Below, piece after piece: positions 1 to 8,125 of a stretch of DNA of 64,000 nucleotides. The stretch comes from Chitinophaga agrisoli. Its GTDB lineage: Bacteria > Bacteroidota > Bacteroidia > Chitinophagales > Chitinophagaceae. Below the pieces are notes generated by a model. That model saw only the letters and a list, made by a program, of their open reading frames with translations. It was not told the origin of the DNA and made no database searches. The stretch covers positions 1,728,481-1,792,480 of the forward strand of contig NZ_VUOC01000002.1 of the NCBI RefSeq assembly GCF_008386695.1, given 5' to 3'. Positions within the stretch are counted from its first letter, which is position 1. Every line of letters starts with the position of its first letter. Both the position numbers and the translations under genes were made by a program.

Positions 1-52
1 CATTGAACTGCAAACGGTAAGTAGCTACTGGGGCAAAGACTTCTTGTTTCAT
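1..52 (-). CDS. treY: malto-oligosyltrehalose synthase, N-terminus only (cut by window edge)
   Basis: Seventeen codons are visible, starting at the ATG at 52 and running off the window. They read MKQEVFAPVATYRLQFN, and the P-x-A-T-Y-R-L-Q-F start is typical of TreY, the GH13 enzyme that turns the reducing end of a maltodextrin into a terminal trehalosyl unit. The gene starts 17 bases after the treZ stop on the same strand, so it is the third gene of a malQ-treZ-treY operon. The identification rests on this short motif together with the treZ neighbour; the catalytic barrel is outside the window. Confidence 0.8.
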   Translation of the reverse strand, partial: MKQEVFAPVATYRLQFN

Positions 53-69
53 GGTTAACGGTTTGAACA

Positions 70-1905
70 CTAGATCATTTCATACACAACAGCAGATAAA
101 GGCTGTATACTCATTGTTCCGCCGGTGGCAGCTTCGTCCGGCGCCAATGCGCCCGGGCCGTTCCACTGCTCACCGGCAGAATCAAATAATTTACGGAGTT
201 TGATGGCCGATGGCGGATGCCAGGCCTGTTCTGTTTTGCTGAAATTGAGCAATAACAGCAGGGCTTCCTTTCCAGGGCTCCTGCGCTCTATTACCAGCAC
301 TGCGTTATTAACAGGTGCATGCACCTTAGTATTACTACGCTGGCGGTTTCGTAAGGCAGCATGCGTTTTCCGCAGGTTGATCAGGAACTGGTATAATGCC
401 AGCAATGCGGCATGCTCTCCTGCCTGCGTTTGCCAGCTAAGCTTAGCAGATGCAAATACCTCTTCCGCCTGGGGATCCTGCGCTTCCCCATTCAGATGGA
501 ATGCCGCGAACTCCCTTTTCCGCCCTTCGCGCACAGCCTGCACCAGGTCTGCATCCTCAAACGAACAGAAGAAGGGGAACGGATTTTTTTCGCCATATTC
601 CTCGCCCATGAACAACAGCGGCACAAAAGGCGATAGCAGTAAGGCCGCCGCAGACAGCTTCTGCGCTTCAAATGGTAATAGTACGCCCAGGCGCTCACCC
701 AACATGCGGTTACCAATCTGATCATGGTTCTGGATGAAAGTAACAAAGCGGGTGTAGGCATGCTGATCCGGCTTTACGCCAAATTTCCGTTTGCGGTGCA
801 CGGAGTACTGGCCGGTATATACATATGCATCCGCATAGGATTTAGCGAGTAAGGCCAGGTCTCCAAAGTCTTCATAATATCCCTGTTGTTCGCCGGTGAG
901 GCAGCTGTGCAGGGCATGATGGAACTCATCCACCCATTGCGCATCCAGGCCATAACCGCCATTGGGTATGGGCGTAATGTAGCGGGGATTATTGAGATCT
1001 ATTTCGCCTATCAGTGTCTTTTTACGGCCCGTACGCATCTCCAGTTCCTGCACGGCGGCCGCCAACTCCTGCGTAAAGTGCAGGGCGCTGCTGTCCCAAT
1101 AAGCATGCACAGCATCCAGCCGCAGCCCGTCTATATGAAACTCGTCCAGCCACATAAGGGCGTTCTGTATGTAAAAGGCGCGCACAGGGTCGCAGCAGGC
1201 ATCGTCAAAATTGATGGCCTTTCCCCAGGGCGTATGATATTTATCCGTAAAATAAGGGCCGTAATCACCCAGGTAATTACCCTCTGGCCCCTGGTGATTG
1301 TATACTACATCCAGGATCACCGCCATGCCCAATTTATGCGCGGCATTTACCAGCTTTTTAAGATCATTGATATTGCCATAGGTATTTTGCAATGCGTAGG
1401 GAAACACGCCATCATACCCCCAGTTACGGTTGCCGGGGAACTGTGCTACGGGCATTATCTCAATAGCGGTGATACCCAGTTCCTGCAGCCATGGCAGGCG
1501 GGTGGTCAATGCATCTATCGTGCCCTCCGGCGTAAACGTGCCAATATGCAGCTCATACAGGATCATGTCGGCAGTATCCATGCCCTTCCATTGTGCATCT
1601 GTAAAGCTAAAACCGGCAGGGTCCGTAACAGCAGAAGGGCCGTGTACGCCCTGTGGCTGCCAGCGGGAGGCCGGATCAGGCCTTTGGAGATCATTGTCCA
1701 GCACAAATTGATACAATGTGCCTGCCCCTATGCCTGGTATCTGTACCTCCCAGTAACCTTCCCCATCGCGCTCCATGGCGTAGGTAGCATTGCTTTCTGG
1801 TAACAGCAGCGCCAGCTTTTCCCTGAATGGCGCCCATACCCGGAAAGTGCATATGCCGCTGGCTGCCAGCAGCGCGCCTGTTTGTTTATACGTGCTTGTC
1901 GCCAT
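70..1905 (-). CDS. treZ: malto-oligosyltrehalose trehalohydrolase
   Basis: This 611-residue GH13 protein releases free trehalose from the trehalosyl-maltodextrins made by TreY, in the cytoplasm. An N-terminal beta-sandwich (about residues 1-95, with GICTFRVWAP) precedes the (beta/alpha)8 barrel. Barrel motifs are DVVYNHQGPEGN, GLRLDAVHAYW with the nucleophile Asp near 262, LIGEIDLNNPRY with the acid/base Glu near 300, and FIQNHDQIGNR with the third Asp near 396. The length fits the family. Its start overlaps the end of malQ by 20 bases and treY follows after 17 bases, so the three genes are probably co-transcribed. The neighbours separate it from glycogen branching enzyme, which has a similar architecture. 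Confidence 0.93.
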   Translation of the reverse strand: MATSTYKQTGALLAASGICTFRVWAPFREKLALLLPESNATYAMERDGEGYWEVQIPGIGAGTLYQFVLDNDLQRPDPASRWQPQGVHGPSAVTDPAGFSFTDAQWKGMDTADMILYELHIGTFTPEGTIDALTTRLPWLQELGITAIEIMPVAQFPGNRNWGYDGVFPYALQNTYGNINDLKKLVNAAHKLGMAVILDVVYNHQGPEGNYLGDYGPYFTDKYHTPWGKAINFDDACCDPVRAFYIQNALMWLDEFHIDGLRLDAVHAYWDSSALHFTQELAAAVQELEMRTGRKKTLIGEIDLNNPRYITPIPNGGYGLDAQWVDEFHHALHSCLTGEQQGYYEDFGDLALLAKSYADAYVYTGQYSVHRKRKFGVKPDQHAYTRFVTFIQNHDQIGNRMLGERLGVLLPFEAQKLSAAALLLSPFVPLLFMGEEYGEKNPFPFFCSFEDADLVQAVREGRKREFAAFHLNGEAQDPQAEEVFASAKLSWQTQAGEHAALLALYQFLINLRKTHAALRNRQRSNTKVHAPVNNAVLVIERRSPGKEALLLLLNFSKTEQAWHPPSAIKLRKLFDSAGEQWNGPGALAPDEAATGGTMSIQPLSAVVYEMI

Positions 1906-3406
1906 TGGTCCGTATTCTGTTGTAGGTTTGCGCCCACGTTTTTAAACGTTGCATAATTGTATCATTGAACTGGCCGGGCAGCATACGCCATTGCCAGTTG
2001 CCGTTTATCTCCGCCGGTTTGTTCATGCGGGCCTTCCCATCCAGCGCCAGTACATCCTGCATGGGCAGTATAGCGGTGTGCGCTACAGAGGCATAGGCCA
2101 TACGGCCCAGCACAAGCGGGGCCTCTTCTTGTGTAACAGTTTGGCCGGCATATGTGTTTAGCCGGTCCCTGTCTTCCGGCCCTAAATCTTCCTCCCACCA
2201 TCCACGGGTGGTATTATTATCATGGGTGCCGGTGTACACAAAGTAATGGGGGCTGTACTCGTGCGGAATGTGCTCAGAAACGGGCATGTTATCGCCAAAT
2301 GCAAACTGTAATACCTTCATACCCGGCCAGCGGAACTGATCCCGCAGCTGCAGCACGGCCTCATCTATCTGCCCCAGGTCTTCCGCTACAAAAGGCTGTG
2401 CGGGAAAAGCGGTCTGCAGCACCTGTAGCAAATCCGCGCCGGGCCCTGGCTGCCACGCCCCATCTACCGCGGTGGCCGCTCCGGCAGGTACTTCCCAATA
2501 GCCGGCAAATGCCCGGAAATGATCCAGCCGTAGCAGGTCAAACCATACCAGGTTACGGCGGATCCGGTCTACCCACCAGCGGTACTGCGCCTTTTTTAAA
2601 TGCGGCCAGTTATATACTGGCATATTCCACAGCTGTCCGTTCTCATTAAAATAATCCGGTGGCACGCCGGCCACGCCCAACATATTGCCCGCTCTATCCA
2701 GCTTAAAGCTCCCCCGGTTAGCCCAAACATCTACCGAATCATAGCTCATATAAATGGGCATATCACCAAATAGCAGAATACCCCGTTTATTACAATACTG
2801 TTTCAGCGACTGCCACTGGCGGTCGAATATGAACTGCAGCCATCGCTCTTTTTCGCGTATATCGTCCAATCCGGGCGCAGGGGCTTTATCATTCCGGTGT
2901 TTTGCTTTCCATTCGTACCAGGGTTTGCCCTTGTGGTATGCTGTCAGCGCGCGGTATTGCACAAAATCGTTCAACCACCAGGCCTGCGCCGTACAAAACC
3001 TGTCATACGCTTTGACTAGCTTTCCGGAATTACCCTTACAGTAATTGCGGTAGGCTTGTTCCAGCAAATTGGTTTTTACGGCGTATGCCTTGCTAAAATC
3101 TACCGTACCGGTTGCTGGCAAAACGGCCTTCTGCAGAGCGGATCTATCAAGCAAGCCATCCTTTAGTAACAATTCCGGGCTGATGAGCATGTCATTGCCC
3201 GCCATAGCAGACATGGCGCTATAAGGTGAATAACCGCCTGCGGATGGGTTCACTGGCAGCAGCTGCCACAGTTGTTGTCCGCTACGTTGTAACCTGTCTG
3301 CAAAATCCCTGGCGGCAGGCCCTAGATCCCCTATTCCAAAGGGGCCTGGTAAAGAAGTAATGTGCATTAATATACCTGCGCGCCGCGCAGTAGCAATTGG
3401 GTCCAT
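1886..3406 (-). CDS. malQ: 4-alpha-glucanotransferase (amylomaltase)
   Basis: This 506-residue GH77 enzyme moves alpha-1,4-glucan segments between maltodextrins and so supplies longer chains to TreY/TreZ. The start (GILMHITSLPGPFGIGDLG) is the usual amylomaltase N-terminus. Catalytic motifs are LLRLDHFRAF (nucleophile Asp near 293), FVAEDLG (Glu near 341) and YTGTHDNNTTRGWW (Asp near 395). The length matches the compact bacterial and plant-plastid type, without an N-terminal extension. It is the first gene of the malQ-treZ-treY operon. The 114 bases upstream hold no clear TAnnTTTG element, so the promoter was not placed. Confidence 0.94.
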   Translation of the reverse strand: MDPIATARRAGILMHITSLPGPFGIGDLGPAARDFADRLQRSGQQLWQLLPVNPSAGGYSPYSAMSAMAGNDMLISPELLLKDGLLDRSALQKAVLPATGTVDFSKAYAVKTNLLEQAYRNYCKGNSGKLVKAYDRFCTAQAWWLNDFVQYRALTAYHKGKPWYEWKAKHRNDKAPAPGLDDIREKERWLQFIFDRQWQSLKQYCNKRGILLFGDMPIYMSYDSVDVWANRGSFKLDRAGNMLGVAGVPPDYFNENGQLWNMPVYNWPHLKKAQYRWWVDRIRRNLVWFDLLRLDHFRAFAGYWEVPAGAATAVDGAWQPGPGADLLQVLQTAFPAQPFVAEDLGQIDEAVLQLRDQFRWPGMKVLQFAFGDNMPVSEHIPHEYSPHYFVYTGTHDNNTTRGWWEEDLGPEDRDRLNTYAGQTVTQEEAPLVLGRMAYASVAHTAILPMQDVLALDGKARMNKPAEINGNWQWRMLPGQFNDTIMQRLKTWAQTYNRIRTNGDKHV

Positions 3407-3520
3407 ACTGGTGGTAGCGGATTCAAAACCAATGCCTAATCAGAAACAGGAGTTAAGCGGCATAGACTGCCGTTACCAGGTACCGGTGTTTGTAGATAAA
3501 AATGCACTGATTGAGGAGTG

Positions 3521-4294
3521 TTACTGTCCGGCTGCCCAGAAAATAGCATTGCGGAAAAGCCGGGTATAATCAGCGTTATTGAACAGCTCCGGCGAGTGAC
3601 CCATAAAGATATAGATGTTACGGGCGGGGTAATGTTCGTTGGTCCAGATAACGGGATGATCGCCCATTTTTTTATCAGAAGGAGGCGTGTAGGAAGATTC
3701 GTCTACGCTGGCAATTACATGCACATTAGGGCGCGGGCTTTTATCGTAGGTATACCACTCATCTTTTTCGATGACAAAAGAAGCTGGCAGACCTTTCATC
3801 ACCGGGTGTTTTGCATCTTCCACCACTACTTTACCGGCAGCAAAATCCGCAATATAGTTGGTGAAGCGTATGCCGCCCATGAATTGCCAGAACCATTGCC
3901 ACATGGGGTAACCGTCAAACTCGCCCAGCAGGGTGGCATGGTGAAAACCTATCCAGCCACCACGGCCGGTGCTGATGTATTTTTCAAAAGCCTGTACGGC
4001 TTTATCCTTCCAGGCATAAGGTGGATAGTCCAGCTGTATGAAAAGCTGGTATGCCTGCAGGAAATTGTCGTCTATCTTATCCGTATTCTGGATATAATCG
4101 ACGGCCAGGCCACTATCGGCCGCCAGTTTATCCAGCCACACACGGGCGGCTTTGGAGTAGGCAATATGGTGGCCGCCCGGCTCTGCCAGGGCCAATACCT
4201 TAAACCGCAGGCCTACGCCGCCCTGTTGGGCAGCAGCAGGCATACAGTTTATGATGGTAATAAGTAATAAGCTACACAGAAAATACAGGCGCAT
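3521..4294 (-). CDS. ThuA-like domain protein, secreted or periplasmic
   Basis: A 257-residue protein with an N-terminal signal peptide (MRLYFLCSLLLITIINC then AAAQQ) followed by one ThuA-like fold, related to class I glutamine amidotransferases. Visible family motifs are GWIGFHHATLLG, GGIRFTNY, HPVMKGLP and the C-terminal PVIWTNEHYPARNIYIFMGH. Members in Bacteroidota are often exported and found near sugar-processing enzymes, but the reaction is not established. It lies 10 bases downstream of the HAD gene and is probably co-transcribed with it. It is 114 bases upstream of malQ on the same strand, which does not by itself link it to trehalose. Confidence 0.85.
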   Translation of the reverse strand: MRLYFLCSLLLITIINCMPAAAQQGGVGLRFKVLALAEPGGHHIAYSKAARVWLDKLAADSGLAVDYIQNTDKIDDNFLQAYQLFIQLDYPPYAWKDKAVQAFEKYISTGRGGWIGFHHATLLGEFDGYPMWQWFWQFMGGIRFTNYIADFAAGKVVVEDAKHPVMKGLPASFVIEKDEWYTYDKSPRPNVHVIASVDESSYTPPSDKKMGDHPVIWTNEHYPARNIYIFMGHSPELFNNADYTRLFRNAIFWAAGQ

Positions 4295-4304
4295 AGTGAT
4301 AGAT

Positions 4305-4925
4305 TTATAACGGGAAGCCCCATTGCGCCAGTTTATCGCGCGTGGTAGCGTAATCCGTGTGGCGGATGCCGTTGATGCCCAGCCCTTCTGCTACGGTAAC
4401 AAACAGCGCGCGGTCATCAACATACACCACTTCTTCCGGTTTTACCAGGGCTATATCCAGCGCAATACGCCAAATGTCCGCATCTGGTTTACGGAAATGT
4501 ACAAAACAGGAAGAGATAAAGAAATCCACGTATTTATTGAGACCAAATGTGCGGATACGGTATTCATTCAGTTCCCGGCCTTCGTTGTTCACCACGGCGA
4601 TCTTGATGCCGTATTTTGATTTGATCTGGCAGATCATATCTATCATATCCTGGTAGGGCTCTGTGCGTGAGTACATAAACTCCTTGAACTCCTCCCTGCT
4701 AAAAGGGCGGTCTTCGTAAAACACGATCCTGTCCAGGTATTCATCCAGGGTAAGCTTGCCTTCTTCGTACGTATCAAAAGTAAGGTGATGACGTTCTTCG
4801 AGCTCCGCCAGGTCTAATGAGAATTTCGTTGCCGCCACTTTGCGGGAAGCGCGGTCCCAGCCGTTTGTTAACAGCACCCCGCCAATGTCCAGGAATAATG
4901 TTGTGATAGGAGTTGTGTGTTGCAT
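4305..4925 (-). CDS. HAD-superfamily hydrolase
   Basis: A 206-residue cytoplasmic HAD subfamily IA protein. Motif I is TLFLDIGGVLL, motif II lies around VVNNEGRE, motif III is the Lys in FRKPDADIW, and motif IV is VVYVDDRA. In motif I the second Asp of the usual DxD is Gly, as in the DxGGV subgroup, so phosphatase activity with the common general-acid residue is not assured. The cap region spans roughly residues 20-95. The substrate is unknown. ThuA follows after 10 bases, so the two are likely an operon. Confidence 0.85.
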   Translation of the reverse strand: MQHTTPITTLFLDIGGVLLTNGWDRASRKVAATKFSLDLAELEERHHLTFDTYEEGKLTLDEYLDRIVFYEDRPFSREEFKEFMYSRTEPYQDMIDMICQIKSKYGIKIAVVNNEGRELNEYRIRTFGLNKYVDFFISSCFVHFRKPDADIWRIALDIALVKPEEVVYVDDRALFVTVAEGLGINGIRHTDYATTRDKLAQWGFPL

Positions 4926-5009
4926 AGGTTTAAAAGTAAAATAAAAAACTCATATTCAATTACCGGTTTTGATGCAAATAACACGGAATCCCTTACCAAT
5001 TTACCGGTA

Positions 5010-6497
5010 TTAACGGGTCTGGGCCAACAGACTTTTTAATTGTAACACCGCCGCCTCCAGGGCTTCGTAGCTAAAGCCCGTAAAACCAAGCAGCAAACCG
5101 GGTGGATGCTGAAATTTAATACAATAATCCGCTACCGGCTGTATGATCATACCAATGGCATTGGCCTTTTTTAAAAGCAGGGGCATATTACAGGGCTGTT
5201 TTAACCAGCCTATAAGGTGCATACCGGTATCGCTGGGGGCTACGGTAATGTATTTATGCAGGTGTTTTTCCAGCAGCTGCGTCAGATCATCCTGCTGTTT
5301 TTTATACAAGGTACGCATCCGGCGCAGGTGCCGGGCAAAATGCCCTTCGCGCATAAACTGGGTAAGGATAGCCTGGTCTATGACGGGGCTTTGCCGGTCA
5401 ATAGTGGATTTTACGATCTTGAACTGTTGCGCCATGGCAGCCGTTGGCAACACCATATAGCCTATACGCAAGGCGGGAAACAATACTTTGCTGAAGGTGC
5501 CAATATAGATCACATTGCCTTTATCATCAAAACCCTTTAGGGCCGGTACCGGCCGGCCATTATAACGGAACTCGCTGTCATAATCATCTTCCAGCAACCA
5601 TAACTGGTTTTTGGCGGCCCATTGCAGCAGCTTTAAACGTTCCGCCAGCGGCAGCGCGCCACCCAATGGGTATTGATGGGATGGCGTTACATACGCCAGC
5701 TTTGCGGCAGGATAATGCTGTATGGCGTAATCAATATCCAGTCCGTAAGGCGTTAATGGCACCGGGCATATTTTACCGCCCCAGCGCATAATAGCCGCCC
5801 TGGCGGTGCGGTAACCGGGATCCTCCATCCAGCAGGGATCGCCTTTTTTAAGCAGTATCTGGGCAGAGAGGTTAATGGCCTGGCGGGAGCCGTTCACTAT
5901 CAGTATCTGGTCCGGTGTGCAGTTAATGGACCGGTTCACGCGCAGGTAATCTGCCAGGGCCTGGCGCAGCGGCAGGTAACCCTGCGTATCCGCATAGCCC
6001 AGGTACAGGGATTGTATGTTGCGGTAAACGCCGGCAGCTATCCGGGCCCATACCTTAAACGGGAACTGTTGTATGGCCGGCACGGATACCTGAAAAGGCA
6101 AACCGGGCTCCAGGGAGCTGTCGCTAAGCAGGGTTTCCTGTGGCAGCGAGGGATCTTTATAACGGATGGTATCCGCCAGGGTATTCCTGCGGCGTGCGGT
6201 TTTGCCATTTTTTTGCGTTGCATCATTCAGCTGTCCGCATACATAGGTGCCATCCCCTCTTTTACCATCCATAAAACCTTCCAGCATCAGCTGCTCATAG
6301 GCCATGAATACGCTGTTGCGGGATACGGACAGTTCTGCCGCCAGTATACGGGTAGAGGGCATACGCTCCCCTTCCTTTAGCTGCCCGTTGAAAATGGCCT
6401 GCTTGATCTGCTCATACAGCTGCAGGTACAACGGTGTGGCTATACGTTTGTTAAGCCGGATAAACGGCGTAAAGATCTGCGGTGGCACCTTGCTCAT
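5010..6497 (-). CDS. MocR-type transcriptional regulator (GntR HTH plus aminotransferase-like domain)
   Basis: A 495-residue regulator with a GntR winged helix-turn-helix at about residues 15-80 (LYLQLYEQIKQAIFNGQL, MPSTRILAAELSVSRNSV) and a fold-type I aminotransferase-like domain from about 120 to the end. The PLP-binding lysine is in TFSKVLFPALRIGY, near residue 335. MocR proteins sense PLP or amino-compound ligands and usually control a divergent gene. Here the divergent neighbours are an ATP-grasp ligase and a LysE exporter, with a palindrome at 6544-6566 between them. That makes control of this module, plus autoregulation, the most economical reading. Confidence 0.92.
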   Translation of the reverse strand: MSKVPPQIFTPFIRLNKRIATPLYLQLYEQIKQAIFNGQLKEGERMPSTRILAAELSVSRNSVFMAYEQLMLEGFMDGKRGDGTYVCGQLNDATQKNGKTARRRNTLADTIRYKDPSLPQETLLSDSSLEPGLPFQVSVPAIQQFPFKVWARIAAGVYRNIQSLYLGYADTQGYLPLRQALADYLRVNRSINCTPDQILIVNGSRQAINLSAQILLKKGDPCWMEDPGYRTARAAIMRWGGKICPVPLTPYGLDIDYAIQHYPAAKLAYVTPSHQYPLGGALPLAERLKLLQWAAKNQLWLLEDDYDSEFRYNGRPVPALKGFDDKGNVIYIGTFSKVLFPALRIGYMVLPTAAMAQQFKIVKSTIDRQSPVIDQAILTQFMREGHFARHLRRMRTLYKKQQDDLTQLLEKHLHKYITVAPSDTGMHLIGWLKQPCNMPLLLKKANAIGMIIQPVADYCIKFQHPPGLLLGFTGFSYEALEAAVLQLKSLLAQTR

Positions 6498-6543
6498 AAT
6501 GGCCCTGTTAAAATTCTTAAAATGGCTCTTTCCTCAATACCAA

Positions 6544-6566
6544 TATACAACTACTTTTGTTGTATA
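6544..6566 (+). promoter_or_regulatory. palindrome overlapping the promoter of the ATP-grasp gene, probable MocR operator
   Basis: A perfect inverted repeat TATACAAC-N7-GTTGTATA lies in the 79-bp gap between the MocR gene and the ATP-grasp gene. Its centre contains TACTTTTG (6552-6559), an exact match to the Bacteroidota -7 element TAnnTTTG, pointing toward the ATP-grasp start at 6577. A protein bound here would block the promoter. The link to MocR is inferred from position and symmetry. Confidence 0.6.
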
Positions 6567-6576
6567 ATTATTACGC

Positions 6577-7482
6577 ATGAAGATCGCATACGTCTGCTAC
6601 CAGACGCAGGAAAAGTACAGCGTGGGCACGCTGGACGATGAGGAAAGCCTGTTACTGGGCTACCTGGCCAATAAAGGTTTACCTATTGAAAGGGTTGTCT
6701 GGAATGATCCGTCTGTACGCTGGGAAGATTATGGCCTGGCGCTCATAAAAGCCCCCTGGGACTACCATGAGCAGATAGGGGCTTTTTACCAGTGGCTGGA
6801 TAAGCTGCAGGCCCTGGGCATTCCGCTTTTAAATCCGCATCATATCATCAAATGGAACAGTGATAAACATTACCTCATGGAGGTAATAGCCGCCGGTTTT
6901 GCTGTCATTCCTTCCGCCATCATAGAAAACGGGGCGCCTCATGGGATAGCCCCGTTCTTCCATCAATTTAACACCGCGCAGCTGATCCTGAAGCCCTGCG
7001 TAAGCGCCGGCGCCAAACACACCTATGTGATCACGCCGGCCAATGTAAGCCAATACCAGGAGGAGCTAACGCCGCTGTTACTGCAGGAGGCCTTTCTGGT
7101 GCAGCCTTTTATACAGGAGATAGAAACACAGGGCGAGTGGTCCTTTATTTTCCTGAACGGGCAGTTCAGTCATGCGGTGATCAAACGGCCCCGTACCGGC
7201 GACTTCCGCGTACAGCCTGCCCATGGCGGCACTACGGACGCCGCGTCTCCGGCGGAGGAGCATCTGCACAGCGCTGCCAGGTTTGCAGAGCGGTTTGCTA
7301 AGGACTGCCTGTACGCGCGGGTAGATGGGGTGATCATCAATGGTGTATTTACGCTGATGGAGCTGGAGCTGATAGAGCCCTACCTGTTCCTGGGCAATGT
7401 GGAGAATGGTTATGAGCGTTATTACCAGGCGCTGATCCAACGGATGCCGCAATTGGCTGATCATATTAACATGCCATCCTGA
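6577..7482 (+). CDS. ATP-grasp domain protein (RimK/glutathione synthetase-like)
   Basis: A 301-residue cytoplasmic protein with the ATP-grasp layout: an N-terminal domain (MKIAYVCYQTQEKYSVG, then ALIKAPWDYH), a central nucleotide-binding region (LILKPCVSAGAKHTY, FLVQPFIQEIETQGEWSFIF), and a C-terminal part with YARVDGVIINGVFTLMELELIEPYLF, where acidic metal ligands sit in this family. ATP-grasp ligases join a carboxylate to an amine via an acyl phosphate. The substrate is not evident; related proteins include amino-acid and small-molecule ligases such as DcsG. A LysE-type exporter starts 7 bases downstream and the divergent MocR gene probably controls both, suggesting make-and-export or detoxify-and-export of an amino-acid-like compound. 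Confidence 0.8.
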   Translation: MKIAYVCYQTQEKYSVGTLDDEESLLLGYLANKGLPIERVVWNDPSVRWEDYGLALIKAPWDYHEQIGAFYQWLDKLQALGIPLLNPHHIIKWNSDKHYLMEVIAAGFAVIPSAIIENGAPHGIAPFFHQFNTAQLILKPCVSAGAKHTYVITPANVSQYQEELTPLLLQEAFLVQPFIQEIETQGEWSFIFLNGQFSHAVIKRPRTGDFRVQPAHGGTTDAASPAEEHLHSAARFAERFAKDCLYARVDGVIINGVFTLMELELIEPYLFLGNVENGYERYYQALIQRMPQLADHINMPS

Positions 7483-7489
7483 TATAGTT

Positions 7490-8125
7490 ATGATACCGCT
7501 ACACGAATTGCTCATTTTTATGCTGGCCGCCTTTGTAATGGTGATCACGCCAGGGCCAAACATGATCTATTGCATTTCCCGGTCCATTACGCAGGGCCGC
7601 AAGGCGGGACTGATCTCTCTGCTGGGCGTAGCCTGCGGTTTCCTGTTCCACATCCTGCTGGTATCCTTTGGATTAACAGCCGTGCTGTTCACGGTCCCAT
7701 ATGCCTATACAGTATTAAAATCAGCCGGGGTTATTTACCTGTTGTACCTGGCCTGGGAAGCCGTAAAACCGGGCAGCAAAAGCGTATTTGAGGCACGGCG
7801 GGAACTGCCACCGGACGGTCCGGGCAAGTTATTTACCATGGGCCTGTTCACCAATATGCTCAATCCTAAAGTGGCGGTATTCTATCTCTCCTTTTTCCCG
7901 CAATTCATTAAACCGGAATACGGCAACCTGTTGGCGCAAAGCCTGTTCCTGGGCTTTACACAACTCAGCATCAGCTTTATAAGCAATGGTTGTATTGTGC
8001 TGATGGCGTCACGGGTTACGGCCTGGTTCTCTCATAATCCCCGCTGGATACGTGTACAGAAATGGTTTATGGCCAGCGTATTATCTGGCCTGGCGTTAAA
8101 GCTGGCGCTGGATAAAGGAAAATGA
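7490..8125 (+). CDS. LysE/RhtB-family amino-acid exporter
   Basis: A 211-residue inner-membrane protein with about six hydrophobic segments. The family signature near the N-terminus is VMVITPGPNMIYCISRSITQGRKAGL, followed by GVACGFLFHILLVSFG and the mid-protein GLFTNMLNPKVAVFYLSFFPQF. LysE/RhtB proteins export amino acids and analogues. It starts 7 bases after the ATP-grasp stop, so the pair should be co-transcribed under the promoter at 6552-6559. The exported compound cannot be told from sequence. The gene ends one base from the convergent lipoprotein gene, with no room for a dedicated terminator. Confidence 0.92.
   Translation: MIPLHELLIFMLAAFVMVITPGPNMIYCISRSITQGRKAGLISLLGVACGFLFHILLVSFGLTAVLFTVPYAYTVLKSAGVIYLLYLAWEAVKPGSKSVFEARRELPPDGPGKLFTMGLFTNMLNPKVAVFYLSFFPQFIKPEYGNLLAQSLFLGFTQLSISFISNGCIVLMASRVTAWFSHNPRWIRVQKWFMASVLSGLALKLALDKGK

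Noticed and set aside
886-1803. 305-codon open frame on the plus strand opposite treZ
   Set aside because: It lies entirely antisense to a gene with intact catalytic motifs, has a composition without recognisable domains, and shows no promoter or start context. The same holds for long antisense frames at 29278-30126, 56688-57671 and 59435-60325.
3521-4294. ThuA-like protein as part of trehalose metabolism
   Set aside because: The family name comes from a trehalose utilisation locus, but this protein is exported, belongs with the HAD gene by spacing, and is 114 bases from malQ. Proximity alone does not support the link.
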